NCBI GenBank assembly: GCA_045631885.1
Contig: JAZQVN010000028.1
Coordinates: 34,625-98,624 of the forward strand
Direction of reading: 5' to 3'
From: CAJOLV01 sp045631885
GTDB lineage: Bacteria > Bacillota_I > Bacilli_A > RFN20 > CAG-826
Length of the DNA stretch: 64,000 bases
How positions within the stretch are numbered: position 1 is the first letter of the stretch; each line of letters begins with the position of its first letter. Made by a program: the position numbers and the translations under genes. The notes beneath the pieces are model-generated. The model saw only the letters and a list, made by a program, of their open reading frames with translations, did not search any database and was not told where the DNA came from. Of the stretch, positions 1-8,304 are shown one piece after another.

Positions 1-297
1 TTGGAGTCTATCAGCGTTGATTTCGATTTGTTCATATGTTTCTTGATCCATGAACACTAAGAAGTCACCTGTGTCGTATAAATATTGCATCTTTCTCTTA
101 TCAAGACGGACGTCTTGGACCATATAACCGGAGTTACGGGCTAATTCGAGAATTGCACCTGTTCTGAGGTTTTTCACTTTGACTTTTGCGACCATCTTTC
201 TCATCGCTGTCTTATTTAATAAGATGTCTTGAACTTGGTATAAGTTACCTTCATCGATGAAATAGTTATTTGGTCTTAATTCTGTTACGTTTACCAT
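1..297 (-). CDS. efp: Elongation factor P (partial, N-terminal 99 codons)
   Basis: EF-P binds the ribosome between the P and E sites and relieves stalling at polyproline. The translated N-terminus has the KOW-like domain I and the diagnostic stretch KVKNLRTGAILE, followed by MQYLYDTGDFLVFMDQETYE at the start of the OB domain. The gene runs off the left edge, so the C-terminal OB domain is missing here. The loop that carries the modified lysine or arginine in most EF-Ps (KPGKG) reads NKTAMRKM, so any modification must differ from the classical lysyl or rhamnosyl types. The ATG at 297 follows a GAAAGG Shine-Dalgarno. Family assignment is secure. Confidence 0.95.
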   Translation of the reverse strand, partial: MVNVTELRPNNYFIDEGNLYQVQDILLNKTAMRKMVAKVKVKNLRTGAILELARNSGYMVQDVRLDKRKMQYLYDTGDFLVFMDQETYEQIEINADRLQ

Positions 298-333
298 ATA
301 ATTAAATCTACCTTTCTATATTTAACCTTGATT

Positions 334-361
334 ATTATATCAAATAATCATTATTTCACAA
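334..361 (-). promoter_or_regulatory. Sigma-A promoter of efp
   Basis: On the minus strand TTGTGA (356-361), a 16-bp spacer and a perfect TATAAT (334-339) lie about 37 bp upstream of the efp start. Confidence 0.7.
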
Positions 362-367
362 ATTATT

Positions 368-772
368 TTACAGCCCGCAGAGGAATAAGATGAGCTTAAT
401 GATGGATATTACGATGATTGTGGCGAATAATCCATCATAAACATATGAGATAATTCTTACCGCTTTTAATGTGCTTTTTCTATTTTTAATAGAAAAGATT
501 AAGAATATTGAATCATTAATAATTAATGCAATATAAACGACGATTGCCACAGCTATAACGATTCCAAAAGTTAAGGCTAAGACACCACCGACGGCGATTT
601 GTCCGCCTACATCTTCTCCTTGACTTTGTTCTTTCGCCGCCTCCATCGCTTCATTTAACTGAGCCCATGTTAATCCAATAAAAAGTAACGTGAAGAAAAT
701 AGAGATAGCTAAAAAGATACCTAATATTACTGTCGATGTAATTCTTTTCTTATCGTATGTAACTGGTTTCAT
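368..772 (-). CDS. Small membrane protein, unknown function
   Basis: This 134-residue protein is not recognised. It has three clear hydrophobic segments: residues about 13-36, 58-85 and 110-132. A short acidic, Gln-rich loop lies between the first two. Its ATG overlaps the TGA of the upstream metallo-hydrolase by four bases (ATGA), so the two are probably translationally coupled and share a transcript. No catalytic motif is visible. Orientation and coupling support a real gene; function cannot be assigned. Confidence 0.75.
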   Translation of the reverse strand: MKPVTYDKKRITSTVILGIFLAISIFFTLLFIGLTWAQLNEAMEAAKEQSQGEDVGGQIAVGGVLALTFGIVIAVAIVVYIALIINDSIFLIFSIKNRKSTLKAVRIISYVYDGLFATIIVISIIKLILFLCGL

Positions 773-1407
773 AAGCCTCTGATAAATGGATTAGTTTCTT
801 TTTCTAATTTTATATTAGAAGATGGACCATGTCCTGGATATATTTTAACATCTTCTCCAAGAGTTAGTATCTTTCTCATTGAAGAATTAAATGTTTTAGG
901 TGTCGCAGTGGGTAAATCACTTCTTCCGACACTTCCTTTAAACAAGAAGTCTCCTGTGAGTAATATTTTACTTTCTTTTAAATAAAAACACATTGAACCA
1001 AATGTGTGGAATGGCGTGGATATACAAAGTATATCTTCATCTAATAGTTTTAGCACTTCACCATCACTTAATGTATTTGCTTTAACATTTAAAACATATT
1101 CTTTCCCCATATATTTAGAAACGTTTAATGATGGATTAGTTAACATTTCTTCTTCATCAAAACTGATATATAAAGGAACATTAAATTCTTTAATTAATCT
1201 CCCCACTCCTCTTATATGATCAAAATGACCATGAGTGAGTAAGATACCTTTAAGAGTTAAGTTATTCTTTTTGATGTAATTAATTATTCCATCATAATCT
1301 TTACTTGGATCCACGACTAAAGCATCATTATTCGCGTCGATTAAAACATAAGTGTTCGCGAATAAATCGTCGTAGTCATCGTAATAAAATGGAATAACTT
1401 TTATCAT
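769..1407 (-). CDS. Metallo-beta-lactamase-fold hydrolase (glyoxalase II-like)
   Basis: This 212-residue single-domain MBL-fold protein carries the dinuclear metal motif THGHFDH (HxHxDH) near residue 60. Later ligands lie in 'CISTPFHTFGS', 'LTGDFLF' and the C-terminal 'YPGHGP'. The 'GSVGRSDLP' stretch is typical of the YqgX/YcbL-type hydroxyacylglutathione-hydrolase-like group, which hydrolyses thioesters in the cytoplasm. In the usual second-ligand position His is replaced in context by 'PFHTFG', whereas many relatives have 'TPGHTPG'. The start lies directly after the rpmG terminator and has no Shine-Dalgarno. Substrate is unknown; the family call is firm. Confidence 0.85.
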   Translation of the reverse strand: MIKVIPFYYDDYDDLFANTYVLIDANNDALVVDPSKDYDGIINYIKKNNLTLKGILLTHGHFDHIRGVGRLIKEFNVPLYISFDEEEMLTNPSLNVSKYMGKEYVLNVKANTLSDGEVLKLLDEDILCISTPFHTFGSMCFYLKESKILLTGDFLFKGSVGRSDLPTATPKTFNSSMRKILTLGEDVKIYPGHGPSSNIKLEKETNPFIRGL

Positions 1408-1410
1408 AAT

Positions 1411-1440
1411 GATAAAAAGAAAAATAGGCGCTGCCTATTT
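1411..1440 (-). terminator. Intrinsic terminator of rpmG
   Basis: On the minus strand AAATAGGC-AGC-GCCTATTT (1422-1440) is followed by a T-rich tract. The 5' arm contains the rpmG stop codon, and the T-tract ends just before the next gene's ATG. Confidence 0.8.
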
Positions 1441-1605
1441 CTTTTTCTCCTTGTGGAGTGTTACTTTTTTGCAACGAGGACAATATTTGTTTAATTCCAA
1501 TTTGTCTGGATGTTTCTTTTTATTTTTGGAAGTTAAATAATTTTCTTCGCCACATTCGCTACATTTTAATACAAATGAGATTCTATCTTCTTTACTTTTT
1601 GCCAT
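1435..1605 (-). CDS. rpmG: 50S ribosomal protein L33
   Basis: This 56-residue L33 has both zinc-binding pairs, CSEC and CPRC, and the family core 'NKKKHPDKLELNKYCPRCKK'. It is the zinc-binding (C+) form. An AAGGAG Shine-Dalgarno six bases before the ATG at 1605 fixes the start; the open frame extends upstream of it only by chance. The gene is monocistronic, with its own promoter (1631-1658) and terminator, and diverges from ispG. Confidence 0.95.
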   Translation of the reverse strand: MAKSKEDRISFVLKCSECGEENYLTSKNKKKHPDKLELNKYCPRCKKVTLHKEKKK

Positions 1606-1630
1606 AATATTCTCCTTCGAGCCGCATAAT

Positions 1631-1658
1631 ATGTTAACACATATGTTATTTTTTTCAA
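1631..1658 (-). promoter_or_regulatory. Promoter of rpmG
   Basis: On the minus strand TTGAAA (1653-1658), a 16-bp spacer and TAACAT (1631-1636). The -10 is part of TATGTTAACA (1630-1639), a sequence also found in the ispH/nfo promoter region. Confidence 0.55.
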
Positions 1659-1698
1659 AGTATATTTTTAAGATATTTTTTTGTATAATCATACTAGT

Positions 1699-2751
1699 AT
1701 GAGAAATAGAACAGAAACAAGGCCAATTCATGTTGGCAATTTACAAATTGGTGGGCAAGATAAAGTTGTCATCCAATCTATGTGCAATATTAAAACAGAA
1801 CGCTTTTTAGAAGTGGCTGAACAAATCAATGAATGCGCGAAATTAGGCGCTCAAATGATGCGCGTATCAGTCATGGATGAAAAAGATGCGTTAGCGATTA
1901 AAGAAATTAAGAAGAGAATTTCTATCCCACTAGTCGCAGATATCCATTTCGATTATCGTTTAGCGTTATTAGCCATGGAAAACGGCGTTGATAAAGTGAG
2001 AATTAATCCAGGTAACATCGGAAGTATTGAAAATGTTAAAAAAGTTGTCGATATGGCAAAAGAAAAACATATCCCAATTAGAATCGGTGTTAATTCTGGA
2101 AGCTTAGATAAAGAAATACACGATTATAACGAATTATATAACGCCACCAAATTAGTGGAATCAGCAAAGAAACACGTCAAAATCTTAGAAGACTTAGGTT
2201 TTTATGACATAGTCATATCTTTAAAAGGTAGTAATGTCAAAGAAACAATCGCTGCCTATCGCTTAGCTAGTGAAACTTTCCCATATCCACTTCATTTAGG
2301 AATTACCGAAGCGGGATTTAAAGATATTGCTGTCATTAGATCCGCCGCAGGATTAGCCCCACTATTATTAGATGGTATTGGCGATACAATCCGTATTTCC
2401 ATTTCAGGTGATGTAAGAGACGAAATCATCACATGCAAGAGATTATTACATGACTGTGGTTTATATCCAAATTACCCCACTTTAGTGGCTTGTCCAACAT
2501 GTGGTAGAACTCAAGTTAATGTCGAAGAATTAGCGAGAAAAGTCATGGACTATCTCGAAACAATCAATAAACCAATTCATGTCGCTGTCATGGGCTGTGT
2601 TGTAAACGGTCCTGGCGAAGCCAAGAACGCTGATATTGGTATCGCGGGTGGTAGACACGAATATGTTATCTTTAGAAAAGATCAAGTCATTAAAAAAGTG
2701 CCTGAGGCTGAAGCCTTTGAGGCACTGAAAGACGAAATTAATAAATTCTAA
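1699..2751 (+). CDS. ispG: 4-hydroxy-3-methylbut-2-en-1-yl diphosphate synthase
   Basis: IspG is the [4Fe-4S] enzyme that turns MEcPP into HMBPP in the MEP isoprenoid pathway. The 350-residue form is the bacterial single TIM barrel plus cluster domain. Cluster cysteines are C265 and C268 (CPTCG) and C300 (MGCVVNGPGE). Barrel motifs 'RVSVMDEKDA', 'VADIHFDY' and 'RINPGN' are present. The ATG at 1699 is preferred over an in-frame TTG at 1681 because a TATAAT hexamer lies at 1684-1689, which would put the transcript start 2-3 nt before the ATG (near-leaderless). Its stop directly abuts the stop of the converging gene. IspH, the next enzyme, is encoded 2 kb away. Confidence 0.96.
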   Translation: MRNRTETRPIHVGNLQIGGQDKVVIQSMCNIKTERFLEVAEQINECAKLGAQMMRVSVMDEKDALAIKEIKKRISIPLVADIHFDYRLALLAMENGVDKVRINPGNIGSIENVKKVVDMAKEKHIPIRIGVNSGSLDKEIHDYNELYNATKLVESAKKHVKILEDLGFYDIVISLKGSNVKETIAAYRLASETFPYPLHLGITEAGFKDIAVIRSAAGLAPLLLDGIGDTIRISISGDVRDEIITCKRLLHDCGLYPNYPTLVACPTCGRTQVNVEELARKVMDYLETINKPIHVAVMGCVVNGPGEAKNADIGIAGGRHEYVIFRKDQVIKKVPEAEAFEALKDEINKF

Positions 2752-3780
2752 TTATTCTTCATCAGATGCGGCCGCGGCTTTCGCGGCTTTCTTTTTGCTC
2801 TTCGCTGTGGAAGAAATCTCTTTAGAGATATCTTCGATGAGTTGCTTATCTTGAGCTTCGTCATCTAATTGGATGTTATCTAATAAGTCTTGCAAATGAT
2901 ATTCTTTGATGAGATATTTCTTGGTTTGCACACCGATGATACCGGTCATCGCACCATTGATGACACCTTGTGTCGCAGAACCAATTGCCGCGGAGACTAA
3001 TGTACCGAGTAATGGTAAGCCTTCAAATGTGGCTTGTAAGCCTTTACTAATTAAATTAGTGCTCGCGGAAGAAACGCCATAAGCGAGTAATGAATCTACA
3101 ACGACATTACGATAAATCTTCGCTAATTGAGCGTCTGATGGTCTAAAGCCGTACAAATAAACTAAATCTTTGATTAAGTTTAATTCATAGATTGCCACGA
3201 ATGCCGCGTCTAATTTATCTGATTGGCTGGCCGCGGTAATTAAACCGACTTTTAAGGCATGCGTGGATATAATCTTGTCCGCGTATTTCTTGACGCTTTT
3301 ATCGTAGATTTCTGTTAACACTTCTTTAACTTGTTGATTGTTATTAGTTTGTCTAGCAATAGCTAATTTACCGACTAATTCATCATCATACCAGTTCGCG
3401 CCTTCGACTTTCGCGGTGAAATCAATCATTGAATCTGCAATTTTATTTCTTAATTCACGGTTATACTTCTGCGCGCTTCTCGCGGTTCTGGTATTCACAT
3501 TAGTGATGAATGGTTTATATTTATGAATTTGCACTAATGGGACGATATAAAAGAAGATAAAGACTAATACGCCGACACCAATAGAAACATATCCGGCGAT
3601 TTGATTAATCTCAAAAACTCTTAAGATTACTAAAAGTAAACAAGTGAAAATGACTATACCGACAAATGCCGCGGCCATAAATAGACCGAACTTAATCATT
3701 TTCGTATTTTCTGGTTTGGTATATTTTTGTTTATATTCTTCAAGAGTCATCGTTTGTTGTTTTGCTTCTTCTTTACTCAT
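2752..3780 (-). CDS. DUF697/YcjF-like membrane protein
   Basis: The protein is 342 residues long. A charged N-terminus is followed by two transmembrane helices (about residues 27-50 and 60-84) and a large soluble domain. The segment 'LIKDLVYLYGFRPSDAQL' followed by a Gly/Ala-rich stretch that could form a hairpin in the membrane ('LPLLGTLVSAAIGSATQGV') resembles the DUF697/YcjF family. That family is often near GTPases and its role is unknown. The C-terminus is a Lys/Ala-rich tail ending SDEE. It overlaps the end of nfo by eight bases and is probably co-transcribed with it. No catalytic residues are recognised. Confidence 0.7.
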   Translation of the reverse strand: MSKEEAKQQTMTLEEYKQKYTKPENTKMIKFGLFMAAAFVGIVIFTCLLLVILRVFEINQIAGYVSIGVGVLVFIFFYIVPLVQIHKYKPFITNVNTRTARSAQKYNRELRNKIADSMIDFTAKVEGANWYDDELVGKLAIARQTNNNQQVKEVLTEIYDKSVKKYADKIISTHALKVGLITAASQSDKLDAAFVAIYELNLIKDLVYLYGFRPSDAQLAKIYRNVVVDSLLAYGVSSASTNLISKGLQATFEGLPLLGTLVSAAIGSATQGVINGAMTGIIGVQTKKYLIKEYHLQDLLDNIQLDDEAQDKQLIEDISKEISSTAKSKKKAAKAAAASDEE

Positions 3781-4663
3781 ACTCTTTCCTCCAGTCTTCG
3801 ATATATTGTTGATTTCTTAACATTGCTATTTCTGTTTTATAAGGCGCTTTTTCACCGACCCAAGGAGTTTCTAATACCTTTGGTATATTGTCTAATAATG
3901 GATGATTTGCCCATTTACATATTGTTTCAAAGCCAATATAGCCATAACCGAGGTTCTCATGTCTATCCTTATGAGCGCCTCTTGGGTTTTTACTATCATT
4001 TAAATGGACACATAATAATCTATCTAATCCAATGATTCGATCAAATTCTTGAAGTACACCATCAACATCATGGACATCATAACCAGCATCAGAGATGTGA
4101 CATGTATCTAAACAAACACCTAATCTATTTGGATATTTGCATTTATTAATAATGTCAGCGACTTGTTCAAAGGTAATACCGATTTCACTACCTTTTCCCG
4201 CCATAGTTTCAATCGCGATTCTCACATTAGTGTTATCTTTAGATAAAACTTCATCAAGAGTCTCGACTAAGGCGTCGATTCCTGTTTCATATCCTAAGCC
4301 TACATGAGCGCCTGGATGTAAAACTAAAATGGAAGCACCAAAACCCTCTGTTCTAATTAATTCAGAAAGGATTAATTGTTTAGCTAAATCTTGGATGTCT
4401 TCTTTGACTTTATTGGCCCCATTAATTAAATAAGGTGCGTGAACGATAATCTTAGATTCATCTAATCCAGTTTCTTTTAGAAGCTTTCTTCCTTCTTCAA
4501 TTCTTAATTCGTTTAATGGTTTACGATAAGAATTTTGTGGAGCGCCAGTATAAAACATGAAAGTGTTGCTACCATAGCTTAATGCTTCTTTCACGCTTCC
4601 GAGATAATATTCTGGTCCGTTCATTCCAACGTGACTACCGAGATAAATAGTTTTCTTTTCCAT
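3773..4663 (-). CDS. nfo: Endonuclease IV (AP endonuclease)
   Basis: Endonuclease IV cleaves abasic sites and 3'-blocked ends in base-excision repair using three Zn ions in a TIM barrel. The 296-residue protein shows the family metal-ligand blocks 'LGSHVGM', 'IVHAPYLIN', 'LVLHPGAH', 'IAIETMAGKG', 'GVCLDTCHISDAGYD', 'HLNDSK', 'DRHENLGYGYIG' and 'LETPW'. An AGGAAA Shine-Dalgarno precedes the ATG. It diverges from ispH over 34 bp that hold a perfect palindrome able to supply -10 boxes on both strands. Confidence 0.97.
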   Translation of the reverse strand: MEKKTIYLGSHVGMNGPEYYLGSVKEALSYGSNTFMFYTGAPQNSYRKPLNELRIEEGRKLLKETGLDESKIIVHAPYLINGANKVKEDIQDLAKQLILSELIRTEGFGASILVLHPGAHVGLGYETGIDALVETLDEVLSKDNTNVRIAIETMAGKGSEIGITFEQVADIINKCKYPNRLGVCLDTCHISDAGYDVHDVDGVLQEFDRIIGLDRLLCVHLNDSKNPRGAHKDRHENLGYGYIGFETICKWANHPLLDNIPKVLETPWVGEKAPYKTEIAMLRNQQYIEDWRKEYE

Positions 4664-4677
4664 GATATTTTCCTAAC

Positions 4678-4695
4678 AATTATGTTAACATAATT
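4678..4695. promoter_or_regulatory. Perfect palindrome providing back-to-back -10 boxes for nfo and ispH
   Basis: AATTATGTTAACATAATT is an 18-bp perfect palindrome. TAACAT (4686-4691) lies six bases before the ispH ATG. The same hexamer on the other strand (4682-4687) lies upstream of nfo. The core TATGTTAACA also occurs in the rpmG/ispG intergenic region. It could be a symmetric bidirectional promoter, an operator, or both. Confidence 0.5.
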
Positions 4696-4697
4696 TT

Positions 4698-5540
4698 ATG
4701 GAAGTATTAATACTAAAACCAAAAGGATACTGCGCGGGTGTTTCCAGAGCGATTAAAATCGCTTTAGAAGCGAGAGAGACACATCAAGATAAAGATGTCT
4801 ATGTTTTAGGTATGCTCGTCCATAATCATCATGTTTCTAATTTATTAAATAGAAATAACATTCAACTTGTGAAAGATTTTTCTGAAATTAAAGATAATTC
4901 AGTTATTGTTTTTAACGCGGATGGTCATACCGCTGAACAATTAGAAAAAGCAAAAGAAAAGAATCTCATCATTTATGATGCGGTTTGTCCAAAAGTCGAA
5001 AATAATCTTAAAAAGATTAAAGAAGAAATCGCTTCTGGTCATCAAGTTGTTTATATCGGTCAGCACCACCATCAAGAAACTCAGATTGCATTGTCGCTTT
5101 CTGATCAAGTCATTTTATATGATGATAGAAACGGTATTGATTGGCCAAAAGTCAAAGATGAAGAATTCTATGTTTTAAATCAAACCACTTTGAATTCCCT
5201 AGATATTGTTAACCTCTATAAAGATATCTTAGCCCATTATCCAAAAGCCCGTATTTCTAATGAAATATGCCCAACAACTAGATTAAGACAACAAGCTGTT
5301 GAACACGTTGAGGGTGTCGATGCGATTATTGTCGTGGGAGACGAAGTATCATCTAATTCAAAAAGATTATTTGAAATCGCATCAAGAACTCATCCTGATA
5401 CATTCGTCTGCATGGTGAGTGATGTAGAAAAGCTTCCATTTGACGTCTTAAAAGATAAAAAAAGCATCGCTATTTCTTCGGGTGCGAGCACTCCTAGCGA
5501 TGTTATTGATGATATTTATAATGTATTAGTTAATCTGTGA
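4698..5540 (+). CDS. ispH: 4-hydroxy-3-methylbut-2-enyl diphosphate reductase
   Basis: IspH reduces HMBPP to IPP and DMAPP, the last MEP-pathway step. The 280-residue protein has the three cluster cysteines C12 (KGYCAGVSRA), C97 (AVCPKV) and C191 (EICPTTRLRQ). Other family motifs include the 'GQHHHQET' histidine region and 'SGASTP'. It ends in TGA, which helps exclude a recoded UGA. There is no Shine-Dalgarno; TAACAT ends seven bases before the ATG, consistent with a leaderless mRNA. The last 11 bases overlap the converging Nif3-like gene. Confidence 0.97.
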   Translation: MEVLILKPKGYCAGVSRAIKIALEARETHQDKDVYVLGMLVHNHHVSNLLNRNNIQLVKDFSEIKDNSVIVFNADGHTAEQLEKAKEKNLIIYDAVCPKVENNLKKIKEEIASGHQVVYIGQHHHQETQIALSLSDQVILYDDRNGIDWPKVKDEEFYVLNQTTLNSLDIVNLYKDILAHYPKARISNEICPTTRLRQQAVEHVEGVDAIIVVGDEVSSNSKRLFEIASRTHPDTFVCMVSDVEKLPFDVLKDKKSIAISSGASTPSDVIDDIYNVLVNL

Positions 5541-6303
5541 TTACTTCTGGTAATTTTTCGTGATTAAATGTAATAACTTCTAAAGAAGGGTCTATCGATA
5601 AGAGGACCTTTTTCATTTGAGGCATAAAGATTCTTTCAATTTCGTGAGGCATATCTAAATAATTGAAATTATCAGTGACAATCCCTCTTCTCACGTGATG
5701 AGGAGCGTCTCCAGAAATATAAATATCGCATCCTTCTTCTAAGGCGACTGGATAATCTCGGGAACCTCCCCCACCGATAATGCCAACTTTTTTGATCACA
5801 TTTTTCCCTTTATTAATTAATAAAGAGTAATCAACTTTTAAGCATTTATTCGCGTATTTAGCAAATTCATGAACTTCCATTTCATTTTCTAAATAACCAA
5901 TTCTCATCATGATTTCTTTTTCTGGGCGATAGACATCTTTTAATCCTAAAGCTTCGCTTAATGCATCGTTCATCCCATCTACGCCAGTATCAAAATTAGT
6001 GTGATATGAATAAACGACGATATCATCTTCATTTAATTTATCAAATAAAGCTTTCTTTTTCTCATCGTGTTTTAAGATCTTTGCTTTTGGACCAAAGATA
6101 AATGGATGATGGGTGATAACGATGTCTGGTTTAACCTCTTTTACTAATGGATAAACCTCTTCATCTAAATCTAAGACTAAGACGATTTTATTCACTTCTT
6201 CCGGTTTTTTGCCCACCATTAAACCGACGAAATCGTGATTCATTTTTGCGAATCTTTTCGGGAATTTCTTAGCGAGTTTATTTAATAGAATGTTCGTTTT
6301 CAT
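5530..6303 (-). CDS. Nif3-like dinuclear metal center protein (YqfO family)
   Basis: This 257-residue protein has the Nif3/DUF34 metal-binding blocks 'VITHHPFIF', 'YSYHTNFD', 'GDAPHH' and the C-terminal 'HEIE'. Members fold as toroidal hexamers with a di-metal site. They have been linked to GTP cyclohydrolase I type 2 annotation without solid proof, so I assign only the family. The gene overlaps trmK by the four bases ATGA, the usual Firmicute trmK-nif3 pairing downstream of sigA. Confidence 0.9.
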   Translation of the reverse strand: MKTNILLNKLAKKFPKRFAKMNHDFVGLMVGKKPEEVNKIVLVLDLDEEVYPLVKEVKPDIVITHHPFIFGPKAKILKHDEKKKALFDKLNEDDIVVYSYHTNFDTGVDGMNDALSEALGLKDVYRPEKEIMMRIGYLENEMEVHEFAKYANKCLKVDYSLLINKGKNVIKKVGIIGGGGSRDYPVALEEGCDIYISGDAPHHVRRGIVTDNFNYLDMPHEIERIFMPQMKKVLLSIDPSLEVITFNHEKLPEVITD

Positions 6304-6959
6304 AAGATGCTTTCGATACGGTTTCTCTCGTTCATTAATTCTTGAACGCGTGCTTCTGGGAGAGATTTTGATAATAAATTATCAATTTCTTTAATTCTTG
6401 AAGAGTATTTCTCTTTGAATGTCGCAGATTTCTCACTTCTAAGAATTGGGCCGAACTCTAAATCGAATTCGTTATAGCTAGCGATATCCGCTTTGATGAA
6501 TTTGATGACTTCATAATATTTTTCATCTTCTTTAATCATCTTTTCTTCGGCGATAGCAAAACCCATTTTGGAAACTTCTTCTCTCACTTTATTGACCGCT
6601 CCATGAGGATCGACAACAATAGTTTGAACATACTCAAGTTTTTCTGGATGCTTTTTTAAGATATCGACGATTAAGTCTCCACCCATTCCCGCTAAAACGA
6701 TATGTTTAACTGAAGGAGGGAGATCTTCGATTCCATCAGAAAGTAAAGGAACGATGATATCGACTAGATTCTCTTCTTCTAAAGCTTTTACCAATCGATT
6801 ATAAGGTCCTTTTTTATTTTCTATCGCGTAACCTTTGGTTAATTTGCCGCTCTTAAATAGAGCGATCATTAATTTGCCATGATCACTGCCGATATCGGCA
6901 ATCACTCCGCTTGGGAGCATGTCGTGGATAGCTTGTAAACGATTGGATAAGTAGCTCAT
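6300..6959 (-). CDS. trmK: tRNA (adenine(22)-N1)-methyltransferase
   Basis: TrmK methylates N1 of A22 in the D-arm of bacterial tRNAs using SAM. The 219-residue protein carries the Rossmann SAM loop 'VIADIGSDHGKL' near residue 20, 'LAGMGGDLI' as the catalytic-region motif, and a C-terminal helical coiled-coil region (about 165-215). It follows sigA by three bases, matching the conserved dnaG-sigA-trmK-nif3 order of Firmicutes. Confidence 0.93.
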   Translation of the reverse strand: MSYLSNRLQAIHDMLPSGVIADIGSDHGKLMIALFKSGKLTKGYAIENKKGPYNRLVKALEEENLVDIIVPLLSDGIEDLPPSVKHIVLAGMGGDLIVDILKKHPEKLEYVQTIVVDPHGAVNKVREEVSKMGFAIAEEKMIKEDEKYYEVIKFIKADIASYNEFDLEFGPILRSEKSATFKEKYSSRIKEIDNLLSKSLPEARVQELMNERNRIESIL

Positions 6960-6962
6960 ATT

Positions 6963-8300
6963 TTAGATTTTTTCTTTATAATCACCTAATTTTTTACTAC
7001 GTGTTGGGTGTCTGAGTTTTCTAATAGCTTTCGCTTCAATTTGTCTAATTCTTTCTCTTGTGACACCGAATTCACGTCCGACTTCTTCAAGAGTTCTTGG
7101 TCTATTATCGTCTAAACCATAACGGAGTCTAATGACTCTTTCTTCTCTATCGGATAAGTCTTTTAAGATGGAGTATAATTCTTCTTTTAATAATTGTCTG
7201 GTCGTATATTCAACTGGGGATTCGTTCTCTTTATCTTCGATAAAGTCGCCTAAGTGGGAGTCATCTTCTTCACCGATTGGGGTTTCTAAAGAGACTGGTT
7301 CCATCGCGATTCTTTGAATTTCTCTAATTCTCTTTGGAGATAATTCTCCGTTCATCGCTTCACTGACTTCTTCCGCGGTTGGTTCTCTTCCTAATTCTTG
7401 GATGAGTTGTCTTTGAATTCTTGTCATCTTGTTGATTGTTTCAACCATATGGACAGGAATACGAATGGTTCTAGCTTGGTCGGCAATCGCTCTTGTGATG
7501 GCTTGTCTAATCCACCAGGTAGCATATGTTGAGAACTTAAATCCTTTTTCATAATCGAATTTATCGACCGCTTTCATAAGACCTAAGTTACCTTCTTGGA
7601 TTAAATCTAAGAAGGCCATACCTCTACCAACGTAGTGTTTAGCGATATTAACGACTAATCTTAAGTTAGCGTTAATTAAGGTTGCTTTCGCGTCTTCATC
7701 ACCTTCTAAGATACGTTTAGCGAGGATTGGTTCATCTTCTGGTTTTAATAAATCGTATTTACCAATTTCTTTTAAATACATTTTCACGGAGTCGTTAACT
7801 CTTACTTCTCCGCTTAAAGTCATGTCGAGATGGTCGATATCAATATCATCTAAACCATCTTCTTCATCTTCAGATGAATATGCTTCATCATCATCGACAT
7901 CAACGTCTAATAAGCCAGCGTCTGGATCTTCATCTAAATTGATTTGGCTTTCATCGATATCGTCTAAATCGGTATCTTCATCTTCTTCTTCGGTGAGAAC
8001 TTCAATGTCATTTTCGTGGAAGAAGTCGATTAAATCGACTAATGCGTCTTCATCTAATTCGTAATTGTTAAGTTCGTCGTAGATTTCACTTTGGTCGATG
8101 TAACCTTGGGCTTTGGCCTTTTTAAGAAGTTTACCTTTAATTTCATCTAGTGTGGCAATATCAGCATCACCGACTAAACGTGTGGTTTTCTTCGCCCCTT
8201 TCTTTGGAGAAGAGATTTGCTCTTCCAATGATTTTTTTGGACGTCCACGACCTTTCTTTGGTGCTTCTTCAACTTTGCTTTCTTTTGGTTTTCTTCCCAT
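6963..8300 (-). CDS. sigA: RNA polymerase primary sigma factor
   Basis: This is the housekeeping sigma-70 of 445 residues. Regions 2.1-2.4 are clear ('NLRLVVNIAKHYVGRGM', 'LDLIQEGNLGLM', 'FSTYATWWIRQAITRAI'). Region 3 and region 4.2 with its helix-turn-helix ('TLEEVGREFGVTRERIRQIE') follow. The N-terminus is unusual: a Lys-rich head with an AT-hook core (GRGRPKK, residues 17-23), then a short helical segment like region 1.1, then a strongly acidic linker (about residues 100-150). The AAGGAGG Shine-Dalgarno overlaps the end of dnaG. It is in the classical macromolecular synthesis operon with dnaG. Confidence 0.97.
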   Translation of the reverse strand: MGRKPKESKVEEAPKKGRGRPKKSLEEQISSPKKGAKKTTRLVGDADIATLDEIKGKLLKKAKAQGYIDQSEIYDELNNYELDEDALVDLIDFFHENDIEVLTEEEDEDTDLDDIDESQINLDEDPDAGLLDVDVDDDEAYSSEDEEDGLDDIDIDHLDMTLSGEVRVNDSVKMYLKEIGKYDLLKPEDEPILAKRILEGDEDAKATLINANLRLVVNIAKHYVGRGMAFLDLIQEGNLGLMKAVDKFDYEKGFKFSTYATWWIRQAITRAIADQARTIRIPVHMVETINKMTRIQRQLIQELGREPTAEEVSEAMNGELSPKRIREIQRIAMEPVSLETPIGEEDDSHLGDFIEDKENESPVEYTTRQLLKEELYSILKDLSDREERVIRLRYGLDDNRPRTLEEVGREFGVTRERIRQIEAKAIRKLRHPTRSKKLGDYKEKI

Positions 8301-8304
8301 GACT

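Noticed and set aside
1606..1731. Upstream extension of the rpmG frame to 98 residues
   Set aside because: It would cross the rpmG promoter and the ispG start, and AAGGAG places the L33 start at 1605.
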